Positions 12,021-24,361 of a DNA stretch of 64,000 bases are shown piece after piece. Source of the DNA: Diprion similis (lineage: Eukaryota > Arthropoda > Insecta > Hymenoptera > Diprionidae). Position 1 is the stretch's first letter. Each line of letters starts with the position of its first letter. The position numbers were made by a program, and so were the translations under genes. Below the pieces are notes generated by a model that saw only the letters and a list, made by a program, of their open reading frames with translations, made no database searches and was not told the DNA's origin. The DNA lies in assembly GCF_021155765.1 (NCBI RefSeq), contig NC_060106.1, forward strand, positions 20,424,031 through 20,488,030, in the 5' to 3' direction.

Positions 12021-14387
12021 TCACGAAGGCGTCATTTCAGGAACGCTCAGAATGTCGTTTCTAGGAGCGAGAACGCAAATCATGATAAGGTAGGTAAACA
12101 GCACGATGATAAAAGACAGTCGGTCTAGAATAGTGGCGAGATTTTGCCACACGTTTGACTTCTCGGAGTAGACGTTGTCCGAAAAAACCTTGGCGTCTGC
12201 AGATCCTGCATTGGCCTCCTCCGCTCCAAGTGACCTGGAAGCTTTAGGTCTCAAAATCGTCAGCAGGATCAACTGGCCAGCCCTGCTTTCCAGGATGGTG
12301 GATGTCGTGGTTTCCAACCAGACAGGAGTGCTGGCCGATATTTCTCCAAGCTGGCGCAGGACGACGGTCAATAAGAGGGCGAAGGTGGCTGCGATCATCG
12401 AGCTCTGATGGAAGAAGACTGAAAATTTTCAGCATTGTAACACCATCCATTATTGAAATACGTCTAATTTGACCGAAAATATACGTTAAAGTTATCGATG
12501 CTCACGTATCGAGGGCGTGCTCGAACCGTTGAAAGGCACTTGCCAAATCACGTCCGAGATACAGATTAAATGGCAGATCAGGTTGAGGACTGCCACTATC
12601 AATCGTTCTGGGTAGTTTGGATTCAACCAGAGCACAGTTAAAGTCACAATGATTAGCACTGGAATGAAATTACACATGTGTTATGTAAGATGGATGCACC
12701 GCGTCTGGTCACTGCATCATTTGTGGCCACCTTTCGTAAAGTCCGTATTTATTAATTTGGCTGTCAATCTCTTCAATTAATCGATTATTCGTGATTGAAA
12801 TTCATCTCGGAGTTGGCCAGGTTTTTTTTATTGGATAATCAGTGTTAGCATCGATGAAATTGAACACCTCTGTTACCATTTGTGGCAGATATTACACGGA
12901 ATGAATACAGCCACAACTGGTAGGTACTAACGTCACTCAAACTGGTACGGCTGTACTAGTTAGACCGCATTTTCACACCGCGATAATTCGATTCATACTT
13001 ACGAACTGCTGGTGCGATTATAGTGACCTGCATCAAATTCGAGTGTCGTTCAATGATGACGTTATACATTATCGTTGGAAATGTGTAATTGGATTCCGTG
13101 AGTCCGTCAATTCTAGTGTCAGTGGTAAGTGACAGTAATCTCCACTCAGAACTGGGTACGAAATCGAATAAGATCTTTGCTGGATGCATGTAAATCTGTA
13201 AAAAACCGACGTTTTCTTTTTGTTTTCTTAATACAAACTATAGTTCGATCCTTTGTCAACGTTGCAAAATTACGTCACATGTGCACGCAAGAAATGTACC
13301 TCCTTCTCCATGGTGTGGTAATTTATTTCCTCTTTTTTATGCGTCCAGGAACCGAGAAGAATTGTACAATTGTGCCTGTCAAACGGCCAGTCCTGGTAGT
13401 TCGAAACGCAACTCACCGAATATTGGACCATTGGGACACAGACAACTGCTCCCATAAAATGTACCAAGCAGTTTGTTGTGTGAATTCCGTCGTTGCCCAT
13501 CTCCACGCTACGGAAGTATAAATAAAAGGATTTCGTTAACGTAATCGAAGTTCGTTAAGTTATGTACAGAACGATAGTACAAGTACGTGTTTCACCGATC
13601 GATGGAAAAATTATACGAAATATGACTTACGAGTTGTAGATCGATAATGGCGGCATCCAAATTTCATCACTTCTAACTGGCATGAATTTTAAATCTCCGA
13701 AATCCGCACGTTTCCAACTCAGATAGTCGTCATACCACTCCTGAGAAAAATAAGATTACTTACCATTTTTCATTTATTTTATGCGTGAAAAAGCTTTTGT
13801 TAAATTGCACTAGATGTGAGATTTAGCGACACCGAGAAAAGCCATGAAGTTAAGGATTATTTCCAAACGGAAAGCCAATTCTTTTTTTTCCACATTCTGA
13901 AAAGTGTTGACTCGTTTACTCACCAATGACATCCAAGCGTGAAGCTTCAGGATATTTCCACGATCATACTGCAACGGCAAAGATACTTCACGTGAGTATT
14001 TGGAACGAGATTCGTTAACGGTGCAGAAAATTAATAATCATGCGATAATTTGAAACACCATAAAAACATCTTACGAAGTCGATGGATTGCGGAAAGAGGG
14101 TGACGAGCACCGAGGTTGTCGAGGTGTGATTGTCGGTCGGACGAACGGTTTTGTCGTAATTGCATAACAAACGCCTTCGTAGACGCGCAGTGTCCGAGTC
14201 GTCTGGTGCATCGCTGTTACAGTTGGCCTTTGCCTCAACTGTCACGGATTCCGGACGAAAAAAAAAGGTGTTTGAAATACTGCAATGTACTAGAGAATAC
14301 GTTTGTCGGTGCAGGTAACTCACCCGAGAATTTCGACGTACAAACGACGAGCAAGACCAATCCGAGGGCCGGTAATGGCGGATGCAT
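12021..14387 (-). CDS. divergent nicotinic acetylcholine receptor subunit, type 1 (intact)
   Basis: Subunit of a pentameric Cys-loop ligand-gated ion channel of the insect nAChR family, expected at the plasma membrane. Eight exons read in phase: 14324-14387, 14075-14238, 13924-13968, 13631-13740, 13300-13507, 13003-13195, 12506-12658, 12021-12418, giving 444 residues. Residues 1-21 look like a signal peptide. The Cys-loop runs C161-C175 with WPFDRHNC, including the N-C-T glycosylation sequon. Exon 6 holds the loop-C region, without the YxCC pair of alpha subunits, and the start of M1. Exon 7 holds the end of M1 and M2; exon 8 holds M3, a short loop and M4. The exon 5 donor (GTACAT) is weaker than consensus. 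It is the only intact type 1 copy; the relatives at 19.8 and 28.8 kb are broken. Assignment to non-alpha (beta-like) is by family knowledge; the ligand and partners are unknown. Confidence 0.85.
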
Positions 14388-14495
14388 GGCGGAAGAGACA
14401 CGCAGAGCTCAACTGTGAGAATAGTTTAACAAACTGATCCTGGATGATGAGTGAACGGGGAAACGTGGACGCCCATGAAATACGAAACTTACATA

Positions 14496-14526
14496 CGCCC
14501 CCAGGGCTGACCTCGACGAGCTTATC
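14496..14526 (-). promoter_or_regulatory. shared upstream module: GGGGGCG box plus GATA motif
   Basis: On the minus strand a GGGGGCG box (14496-14502) lies 109 bp upstream of the ATG and a GATAAG motif (14521-14526) lies just upstream of the box. The same pair recurs in front of the other intact receptor genes: 19631-19656, 24482-24524, 33198-33230, 36663-36688 and 39647-39665. The GATA orientation varies between copies. The spacing and persistence suggest a proximal promoter element. Confidence 0.5.
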
Positions 14527-15106
14527 TGTCGCCGTTTGATTCCGCGAGACTGCAGATACGCGGATATCCAGATCTAGCTGAAAATGCTTTGGTGATGGAA
14601 ATCCATTGGTATAACATCCCAGTCTTGAAATGACAGAAATGTATGATGGATGATAGGAGAGACGAATAAATGTATATCATAGACGTGTCACACAATATGA
14701 TCGTTCTATTTTTGGAACTTGTCATTTACCACGCCGACAAGACTGACGTTATACCTGAAACGATCGAAAATTTGGTCTACTGTTTCACTTTTTTTATGAA
14801 CAAAAAGAAAGTATCAGGAATATGAAAGAAATCAATTATCTCGGGATAGTATTTAGTGGTTTGTATCAATCGTATCATGTAGTTGTGATTGGATGATTGA
14901 AAAAATAGACCCATAACTTGTAAAGTGGTGGCTGAATGCCGTGATGAATTGATAGAAGGGTGACAAGGTTCTGCTGTATCGATTCAGATCAATTATTTAT
15001 TATCCATCATTGTAATGTGATTCCCAAAATTACACACGCAGAGAATCATCTGTCTAACTTTCTCGTATATGATTCGATGTAGAAAGTTCTTGTAGGTCTG
15101 TTGTAC

Positions 15107-15396
15107 TAGGACAAATTACGGGATCGTAATGACAGAACAAGTCTTTTTGAAGGCGCAAAGTGATCTGGGCATCATCCGCAATATTTTTACAGTCCAGAGC
15201 TGCGTCAACTGGTAGGGGTTTTAAGCGGAAGAAAAACACACTTGGAATGAATTAGAAACACAGAAGAAATATCCATCACAAAAATAGTGAATTGAGTAAG
15301 CAGTAAGAAAATATTCAACGATCGAAACTCACCAGGTAACTTTGTGGAATGAATGGCAAAGAGGCTGAACCCCAAGACCAGCAATTTTGTCTGCAT
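15107..15396 (-). pseudogene. type 3 nAChR remnant: exons 1 and part of 2 only
   Basis: Exon 1 (15333-15396, signal peptide with normal donor) and the first two thirds of exon 2 (15107-15208) are nearly identical to the type 3 genes at 22.1 and 30.9 kb. At about 15105 the sequence jumps to what, in the intact copy, lies beyond the 3' end of the gene (near 22036). About 2 kb holding exons 3-8 is therefore missing. Reading on would give only some 70 residues: a signal peptide plus the start of the ligand-binding domain. The upstream GGGGGCG box and GATA motif are still present (about 15510-15546), so it might still be transcribed. Confidence 0.85.
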
Positions 15397-16089
15397 GACA
15401 GACCAGCTTGCGCGGGCAACTCGAGTCCAAACAACGACGATGGTTTGATGAACAGAGCGACGCGCAATCGTCAAAATGGTGATGCAGACGTTGCGGTGAA
15501 ATCAGACTCTGGCAAACGCCCCCAAGAACGAATATTGATTGAACTTATCTGTTGCTGATTTGATTCATTGAAACCAGAGACGCAGAAATATCCGTTAATG
15601 AGAGAACATAAAATGCAGTGCTTTGCCGATAACTTTCATCGTAGACATCTATGGGTAACGCTCCTTTTATTGACCTCTAAATGGTTCCTTTTGTCGGTAC
15701 ATGAGATTTTGCGGTCAATATTAATGAGAACAATGTTGTACTTACACATCATAGAAAACACCAATCAGCTTTTATGTCTACGAACCTGAACCTGAGACAC
15801 CATATCACAACTCTTTTCAGAAAACTATAAATAATCATTTCCAAGTGCCACAGTGATTTTCATTGATCACCTTGCACAAGCTGAATCTAATTCTCACTGT
15901 TTCGCAAGAGCTCTTTCAAGGCACGTTATGTGGTGTGTGATATGGAGTGACCCTGTCATTTGGAGATATTGGTAGATTGTATAAAAACAGCTATTACATG
16001 ACTATGTATTCTCCAATTTCCACATTATTACATACTGTGGTCGATGGTCTGTAAATTCTTCTCACATAAATACATCACGAATATCTTAA

Positions 16090-16803
16090 GGGGCCATATA
16101 CACTTTAAACTCATAAATTCGAGGTGATTTTCAGAGGAACACAGTTGATAGGAGAATAAATTTTATTTATTGCAGTTTCACCCTAGTTTAGGGTCATTTT
16201 TGGGGATTATTTCCCTGGTTGAACAATATCCTAACTATATTACGAAGAGCGGTTCAGCCCCGGAGAGATGCCGTCGCGTTTTTGTTTCTACATCACGTTG
16301 TACATGAATGCGATGCCATCTTTCATCTGAAATGATTAGGATTTTGCGTGAATAAAGTGAACAGTTATGCGCATGGATTCCACCAACAATATTCGGAATT
16401 TAACCATTTTTTATCATTTTTTCCAGCCCATATTTAGCGGAGTACTTTTAATCACTGTGTTTTTTGATTGCCGAAAAAAATTCTAAATGAAATTGCTGGG
16501 TAGTGTTGGTGGAATCCATGTGCATAACTGTTTACTTTATTCGTGAAAAATCCCAATCATTACAGATGAAAGATGGCATCACAGTGATACACAACGTGAT
16601 GTAGAAATGAAAACGCGACGGCATCTCTCCAAGGCTGAACCGCTCTTCGTAATATAGTTAGGATATTTGTTTAACCAGGGAAACAATCCCCAAAGATGAC
16701 CCTAAACTAGGGTGAAACTACAATAAGTAAAACTTATTCTTCTATCAACTGTGTTTCTTTAAAAATGACCTCGAATTTATTAGTTTAAGGTGTATATGTC
16801 TCC
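16090..16803. mobile_element. 714-bp palindromic TTAA-flanked element, copy 1
   Basis: Two arms of about 300 bp are inverted copies of each other around a spacer of about 110 bp. Termini are GGGGCCATATACAC and, reverse-complemented, GGAGACATATACAC. TTAA flanks both sides (16086-16089 and 16804-16807). The corresponding place at 33767-33770 in the third block has one TTAA and no insert, which proves insertion with TTAA duplication. There is no coding capacity. A TTAA target is typical of piggyBac-type elements, but the ends start with GGGG, so the family is left open. Confidence 0.8.
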
Positions 16804-17142
16804 TTAAGATTCATTTCCGGTCTCGACGTATTCGTAAGTATCAATTCTTACGGTACAGGAACATTTCTTCCTATATAGGGGTTAGAGTCACGTTTGTTAA
16901 ACGCAAAATGTAAGTGGTGAACAATTTATAAATCTTGGATATTTTATCATTCGTAACATCTGGGTAAACAAATGATCAGAGGGTCAATATTTCGTCGATA
17001 CTCGTTCAAAACATCTTGACATTATGTCGAATAACAATTGTTCGGTGCAAGGTTATGGCCGCAAAACCTTGACCCTGTTTAACTCGTCGCTGTCGGTGTC
17101 CATTTAGCATTGCCTGCAGACCTTATAAAGACAAGTACTCCG

Positions 17143-19509
17143 CTAGAACCGGAAATCGAACGTAGGCACATCGGGTACCTCAAAGACGTCGTTCCTAGGT
17201 GTGAGAACAATTATCATAATGAGATATGTAAGTAAGACAATGGCAAAAGCCAGGCGATCTAGTAGAGCGGCTAAATGCCGCCAAACGTTGGTGCTTCCGG
17301 ACTTGATTTGAATCGAAGAATCACTCGAGGTCGTCAATCCAGCACTTTCTTCGTCTGCTCTGACAGCCGCAGCAGCTTTCGGGTCCAAAGTTGTTAGTAG
17401 GATCAATTGTCCAGCCCTGCTCGCCAGGATTGAGGAGGCAGCCGATGCCAACCAGTCAGGAGCGGAAACCGACAATTTCATCATTTGACGCAGGAGAATC
17501 GTCAGGAGTAGAGCAAGGCTGGCAATAACTATGGAACCCTGATGAAATACCACTGAAAATTGTCGGTATTACATGGTTAATTATAAATTAATTGTTCCGT
17601 CGGAAAAGTGTACTCATAACATCAACTACAATGAAAGAAATAACTATACGATTAATATATAAACATTGTGTCAGTATGAAAAATTCCGGACAACTGGTTG
17701 TGTATCGTAGTCAGGACGACTTGGTCTTTTCCGGTAACGGAAAGTGTCATAAAAATGTAACCATTGCCGTAAATGCGTCAATTTTATGCTGCTGGTCGAA
17801 ACGCAGACGAAACATTTACAATTAGTAGGACGAAATGTACAGTCGATCCTGTTGATAATACAGTGTCAACGCTATGTTCCGACGTTGTTTTTCTCGGACT
17901 ATACATATACCTACGTCGTTATTATTTATGTGTAAAGCTTACATATCGAGGGTGTGGTCGAACCGTTGAAAGGGACCTGCTCGTTCAAGTTCATGACACA
18001 GATTAGATTGCAAATCAAGTTGAGGACTGCCACTACCGATCGCTCAACGGAAATCGGGTCCAACCAGAGCACCGTTAAAGTCAGGACGACTAGCACTATA
18101 GAAATTAGAGACAGTACAGTGTTAGTCATTAGAGAACTCCTGTGATTTAAAACTCACACTGAAATCTAGCGTCATTCAACATGAAATTTGAATATAGAAT
18201 GGCAATAGATTATAATTACTCACGAATTGCAGGCGCTAAAATAACAGTTCGCATGGAGGCTGAGTTCCGTGCAATAGCGACGGTGTATATGATCGTTGGA
18301 AATGTGTAACCCTCAGCGATTCCATCCTCTACCTGAGTATGCTCAAGTGCCAGGAGCTTCCATTGGGCGTTGGGTGTAAAATTGAATACGCTTATACCCG
18401 GAAACATTTCCTTTTCGACAGAAGAAAATGTAGAAATGGACATTCAGTATGTATGTAGGTCGAGACTGAAGCGAATAACCACGAGCACTCTCAACGATTA
18501 CCAAAATGCAATTATGTTACCCAATGATTCATAGCGTGGTAATCTATTTCCTCCGCCTTATAAGCCCAGGAAGCAAGAACTATTGTACACTTGTGTCTGT
18601 CGAAGGGCCAGTTCCGGTAATCTGTGACGCAGTTCGAAACGTACTTTAAGCTTGCTACACAAAGTGTGTGCCCATTAGGGGATATCAAACACTCCGATTT
18701 CGGTATTCCATTAGGGCCCCTACTTTTTCCCGCGCTGCAAAATTACAAAAAGCAGAAGATTTAAATAGATAATGAAATCGGAACAAATCCCAATTCGTAT
18801 GAACCTTGCGTCGTGAGTCTTACGAGTTGTAATGAGCTATAGGTGGGACCCAAATTTCGTCGCTCGCAACGTGAAGTAGGGGTGAGTCTTTATCGGACCA
18901 CCTGAGTCCTCTGATTCGCCACATCTAAAACAGTTAGATTAATATTGTTCTTTTCATCTAGTGGTGGCAGAATTTAGGCACCATTTTAACACATGGAGTA
19001 ATTATTATCACCCAATCGTCATGCATGCATTAACACTTGCCATTGCCAACCAAGCGTGAAATACCATAGTATTTGAGCTTTCGTCCTGCAATAATAGGGA
19101 TTATACATCAGTGACGATGGCCAGGCCTTATCAAACCACAAAAATCTCCTGATGAATCAGCATGACGCCTTTAGTCATTATATCTTACGAAATCGATGAA
19201 TTTCGGGTACAGAGTGAGAAGGACACCCGTTGATTCACCAGGATTTCCGGGAGGAACAGTGGGATCGTAATCGCAAAGCAACCTTTTCTTCAGGCGTGTC
19301 GTGGCCGAAGCACTCGCTACATTACTAGTACAGTAGTCTTGGGCTGCGTCAACTGTCACAAATTACGGGGTGGACAAAGTATTATTTATGTTTCATCTTA
19401 AAAACACACGTTCGGAAAGCTAACGAAACGTAGGTTGGAACTCACCCCAAAATTTCGTGGTGTAAACGGCAAGAAGGTCGAGCACCAAGACTAGAAATTT
19501 CAACTCCAT
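17143..19509 (-). CDS. divergent nicotinic acetylcholine receptor subunit, type 2 (intact, GC donor)
   Basis: Cys-loop channel subunit of the nAChR family. Exons: 19446-19509, 19189-19352, 19041-19085, 18824-18924, 18521-18734, 18224-18410, 17943-18095, 17143-17552; spliced length 445 residues, in frame throughout. The layout is a signal peptide (about 1-21), a ligand-binding domain with Cys-loop C160-C174 (WPFDRHKC, glycosylation sequon lost), M1-M2 across exons 6-7, and M3, short loop and M4 in exon 8. M2 positions are V2', L6', N7', C10', C14' with E at -1' and 20'. There is no YxCC pair. The donor after exon 3 is GC (GCAAGT) where the sister genes have GTAAGT; GC-AG introns are usually spliced, so the gene is probably functional. 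The nearest relatives are the genes at 34.2 kb (intact) and 26.1 kb (broken). Confidence 0.83.
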
Positions 19510-19754
19510 GACAGAGGAGATCGTTGAAGTTGCTTAGAGCAGAATAGTGACCACGCATGAATAAACGAAGCGCCACATATGAGCCTCGAATGGTCAAACG
19601 CAGATGCTTGTGTAATTTGAGGCTAACAAACGCCCCCAGAAGTTGGTCGCGATAAGCTCACCGAATGCGTTATAATTTAAGTTGGTGAAACTGGAGATGC
19701 AAAATTCAATCATGGATCCAGATCCATCAACGACCACGATCATTGCAATCTACA

Positions 19755-21322
19755 TCGTTTTTGCGCGAGTACGCAAATCTTGATGTAGGTGTACAGCGCA
19801 ATGATAAAAGACAGACGAGAGTCTTTTGACGGAGTGGCGAGATGTTGCCATGCGTTTGATCTCCCGGAGTAGACGTTGTCCGCAGAAAACTTTGCGTCCG
19901 CTAATCCGGCAATGGCCTCGTTCGCTCCAAAGTGACCCGAAAACTCTAGGTGAGTTTGGACAGAAGATGGATGCACCGCGTCTGGTCACTGCATCATTTG
20001 TGGCCACCTTTCGTAAAGTCCGTATTTATTAATTTGGCTGTCAATCTCTTCAATTAATCGATTATTCGTGATTGAAATTCATCTCGGAGTTGGCCAGGTT
20101 TGTTATTGGATAATCAGTGTTAGCATCGATGAAATTGAACACCTCTGTTACCATTTATGGCAGATATTACACGGAATTAATACAGCCACAACTGGTAGGT
20201 ACTAACGTCACTCAAACTGGTACGGCTTTTCTAGTTAGACCGCATTTTCACACCGCGATAATTCGATTCATACTTACGAACTGCTGGTGCGATTATAGTG
20301 ACCAGCATCAAATTCGAGTGTCGTTCAATGATGATGTATAAAGTACACTATCAAGAATAGTGTAAATTCAAATTATTAGGTGGATTGAAAAATTAACGAC
20401 GGAGCCAGGATTCGAACCTGGTATCTAGAGATGCTTTGCCGGCGACTTACTCCAGTAGACCACCTAGCCGCCCTGACCCCAGTGTCATTAATTTCTCTTA
20501 TCAACCTATGTATTCGCATTTTTTCGAAATTCAAAAAAAAGTTATACACTATCGTTGGAAATGGGAAATTGGATTCCGTGAGTCCGTCAATTTTTGTGTC
20601 AGTGGTAAGTGACAGCAGTCTCCACTCTGAACTGGGTAGAAAATCGAATGAGGCCTTTGCTGGAGCCGTCCAATTCAAATATTCGTCGTGCCATTCCTGA
20701 AGAAAAGTATTGTTATTCAACATTTTTCCTTTATGGAAAAATATGCGTTGGAGGCAAAATTTACCGACACTGACGAGAGCCATGAAGTTAAGGATTATTT
20801 CCAAGTGGAAAGTCATTTCTTTTTCTCCACATTCTGAAATATGTTCACTCGTTCACTCATCAATGACATCCAACCGTGAACCTTCAAGGTATTTCCTCGA
20901 TCGTACTGCAACGGCAAAGATACTTCACGTGAGTATTCGGAACGAGATTCGTCAACGGCGCAGAAAATTAATAATCATGCGATAATTTCAAACATCATGA
21001 AGACTTATTGCGAAGTCAATGGATTGTGGAAAGAGGGTGACGAGTGGCAATGTGGTCGAGATGTGATTGACGGTCAGACGTACAGTTTTGTCGTAATTGC
21101 ATGACAAACGCCTTCGTAGGTGCAAAGGAATCGAGCTGTATGGCACACCGCTGTTACAGTTGGCAGTTGCCTCACCTGGCACGGATTCCAGAGGAAAACA
21201 ATACGTTAGAAATAGTGCGGTGCACTAGCGAATATATTTGTTGGTAAAGGTAACTCACCCAAGAATTCCGACGTACGAACGACAAGGACAATCATTTCAA
21301 GGATCGGTAATAGCGGATGCAT
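19755..21322 (-). pseudogene. type 1 nAChR pseudogene with insertion
   Basis: Exon 1 (21259-21322), exon 2 (21012-21175) and exon 3 align to the intact type 1 gene at 12.0 kb. Damage: the exon 2 donor is GCAATA and the exon 3 donor is ATGAGT. The start of exon 4 is fused directly to exon 6, so the Cys-loop exon is gone. A 192-bp insertion (20353-20544) splits exon 6. M1-end, M2 and M3 are deleted, leaving only an M4-like remnant (about 19755-19955). The two internal deletions are shared with the pseudogene at 28.8 kb, so they came before the block duplication. The GATA motif upstream is altered to CTTATT. Confidence 0.88.
20353..20544 (-). mobile_element. 192-bp insertion with tRNA-like module
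   Basis: This insertion is absent from the aligned sequences at 13.05 and 29.33 kb. It is flanked by a direct repeat TACACTATC (20344-20352 and 20545-20553). On the minus strand, 20401-20472 looks tRNA-derived: an A-box-like TAGGTGGTCTACTGG, a B-box GGTTCGAATCC and a perfect five-pair T stem, but a poor acceptor stem. An eight-base A run near 20533 is on the wrong end for a standard SINE tail, so SINE is likely but not certain. A functional tRNA gene is unlikely. Confidence 0.65.
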
Positions 21323-22094
21323 GGCGGAAGAGACGCGCGGAGCTCAACTGTGAAAATACTTTGACAGACTGATCCTGGATGATAAGTAAAACAGGTACAC
21401 CTGGACGCCCACGAAATACGAAATTCATATACGCCCCCAAGGCAGGCTGCGACGAGCTTATTCATCGCCGATTTGCTTCTGTGAGACTGCAGATACGCGG
21501 ATATGGAAATCTGCAAATGCTTCGGTGGTAGAAATTCATCGCCATAACATCCCAATTTTGAAGTAACAGAAATGGATGGTGAATGATAGGAGAGACGAAT
21601 AAATGTATATCATAGACGTGTTACACAATACGCTCGTTCTATTTTTGGAACTTGTCATTTACCATGCCGACAAGACTGACGTTGTACCTGAAACGATCGG
21701 AAATTTAGTCTACTGTTTCACTTTTTTTATGAACAAAAAGAAATTATCAGGAATATAAAAGAAATAAATTATTTCGGAATAATATTTAGTGGTTTGTATC
21801 AATCGTATCATGTAGTTGTGATTGTATAATTGAAAAAATAGACCAATAACTTGACAAGTGGTGGCTAAATGCCGTGATAAATTGATAGAAGGGTAACGAT
21901 GTTCTGCTGTATCGATTCAGATCAATTATTTATTATCCAGCATTGTAATGTGATTCCCAAAATTATACACGCACAGAATCATCTGTCTAATTTTCTCGGA
22001 TGTAATTCGATGTAGAAATTTTTCGTAGGTCTGTTGTTTCTGATTAATAATTCCACTTCCAACAACATGATCCTCTCCAAACGGTTGTTTGAAG

Positions 22095-24361
22095 TTACAA
22101 AACTAAATCGTCTTTCCGGTAAGGAAGAGCATCAGGTACCCCGTTAACGTCTTCCTTGGGTACAAGGACATGTATCATGATAATATAGGCTAAAAGCACA
22201 AAGGTGAAAGCTAGTCGATTCAGTAAAGTGGCTAAATGTTGCCACGCGTTGGAGCTTCTGGGATTAATTTTAACCGAAGGGCCATTCGAGCTCGCGACTC
22301 CAACTTCGTCTTCCTCTGCTTGAATTGGTGCAGCAGCTTCCGACTTCAAATTTATCAGTGGGAATGACCGGCCCGCTCTGGTTATTGCAGAAGACGTGGA
22401 TAGCAGCCAATCAGGTGCGGTTACGGAGATTTCCTTCAACTGACGCAAGACGACCGTCAAGAAAAGGGCGAAACTGGCGATAACTATGGAACTGTGATGG
22501 AATACCACTGAAAATCATGTCAGTAATGAACCACCGGACATATAGCGATCAGCGAAATGCAATGTTTCTTTATTCGTACGAGCAGGCAACTGCATCAACT
22601 TCATGCTGTTTCTCTTCGATGCCGATTCTTCTAGTGCATAGTTATACGGACAGATTGATGATTTTCTGCTTACATATCGAGGGAGTCGTCAAACCGTTGC
22701 TGGGCACTTGCCAATTCACGTCCATCACGCAGATCAAATGACAGATCAAGTTGAGGATAGCCAGTACCAACCGTTCAACGGCATCTGGACTTAACCAGAG
22801 CACAGTCAGTGTCATGACGATCAGAACTAGAATAAAATTTCGAATCATGTCCAAATCTCTGCGTCTTCGTAGACCTTTCAGGGTGTGATATACTCACGAA
22901 CTGCCGGGGCGAGGATGGTGGTCTGCATAAAGGTTGAGTGTCGTTCAATTATTACGCTATATATTATCGTTGGAAAAGTGTAATTAACCTCTGGAAACCC
23001 GTCCAATCTACTAGCTCGGTCAATGGACAGCATCTTCCACTCGTTGTTAGGTATGAAATCGAAGAGCATTGATTCCGTCGAGTTGTACTTGTAAAAGGAC
23101 AGGAAACATGATTTCAGAAATACTTTTTACGTTTACGTTTTTACATACGTTTCCACAAAAACGTTGTGTCTGGCACTTTGCAAAGGTGGTTCGTGATCAC
23201 AATAACAAATTCGAATACTTTCACACCACCTCCTATGGGCTCGCGAAATTCTTACCCACTTCACTTCGGGCACACCTGAAAAACTATGGAAGATGTGCAG
23301 TGGTGTTACCTGTGTCGTCATATGTATATAGCGGATGTCCTTCGCTTTGTAGATCCAAGAACCAAGAAATATTGTACAATTATGCCTGTCAAACGGCCAG
23401 TTCCAGTAATCCGAAGCGCAATGTGTGACGAACTTCACCAGCGGTCGACAGAACGTATACCCATACATAAAAAGTAAACACTTCGTTTTTGGTATTCCGG
23501 TCTGTGCGTTGTAGCCAACCTCTGCTCTGTATCAAAATACAGTAGTTATAGGCATGAAAATACAGTTTGAATTCATCCTGGTCTCCATTAATCATTGAAA
23601 ATCAATCTTACGAATTATAGAGAGTTATCGGCGGTGTCCAAATTTCATCGCTAGAAACATACAGTCTGTGCACGCTTCTGGCATATTTTTTCGACATCCA
23701 TTGCAGATACTCATTCTCCCAAGCCTGAAAGACATTGTTTCTAATTTCATCTTATTGTCGTCATAAGCAAAGGTAGATGTACGATCTCTCATCGGCTCTC
23801 AAACTTCAACTTGAAGAATAAACACTTCGAAAACTTACCACTCCCATCCAAGCCTGTAGTGTGAAGGTATTTGTACTGTCATCCTGAAACATGAAAGATT
23901 GATAAAACATTAGACTTCTACAATGTCTGAAAATATACAAGCGCATAATTTCCAACACTTTTATGCACATATAAATCATATTATAATGTATATGAGTATG
24001 ATGTCTTACAAAATCGATGTATTTTGGATGTAAACTGAGTACCACCATGGAATTCCGACCACCATCAATTTTCGGACGAATTACGGGATCGTAATGACAG
24101 AACAAGTCTTTTCGAAGGCGCAAAGTGATCTGGGCGTCATCAGCAATATTTTTACAGTCCAGAGCTGCGTCAACTGGTAGGGGTTTTAAGCGGAAGAAAA
24201 ACACACTTGGAATGAATTAGAAACACAGAAGAAATATCCATCAAAAAAATAGTGAATTTAGTAAGCAGTAAGAAAATATTCAACGATCGAAACTCACCAG
24301 GTAACTTTGTGGAATGAATGGCAAAGAGGCTGAACCCCAAGACCAGCAATTTTGTCTGCAT
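22095..24361 (-). CDS. divergent nicotinic acetylcholine receptor subunit, type 3 (intact, copy 1)
   Basis: nAChR-family Cys-loop channel subunit. Exons: 24298-24361, 24010-24173, 23839-23883, 23612-23724, 23310-23526, 22898-23087, 22674-22826, 22095-22507; 452 residues, all phases consistent with the other intact members. The signal peptide is about 1-21, with extra cysteines in exon 2 and before the Cys-loop. The Cys-loop is C165-C179, where the residue before NWPFD is W instead of the R (or Q) found in sisters; the N-C-T sequon is kept. M2 has L2', L6', N7', C10', C14' and W at 20' instead of acidic. There is no YxCC, so it is beta-like. A candidate AATAAA (minus strand, 21929-21934) lies about 160 bp past the stop. 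It is very close to the gene at 30.9 kb, differing in a few M3-M4 loop residues. Confidence 0.87.

Larger units (their letters stand above)
15107..24075. repeat. tandem segmental duplication, copy 1 (about 9.0 kb)
   Basis: This block starts inside exon 2 of one type 3 gene and ends at the same point of the next. It carries, in plus-strand order, type 2 (17.1 kb), broken type 1 (19.8 kb) and type 3 (22.1 kb) receptor loci. Non-coding stretches also match copy 2 closely, for example 15.2-17.5 kb against 24.2-26.4 kb. Long intergenic identity points to recent unequal crossing-over rather than ancient paralogy. Confidence 0.8.

Noticed and set aside
20401-20472. Functional tRNA gene on the minus strand
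   Set aside because: The A box, B box and T stem are good, but the acceptor stem pairs poorly. The sequence lies inside a 192-bp insertion with target duplication that disrupts an exon, so a tRNA-derived mobile element is the better reading.
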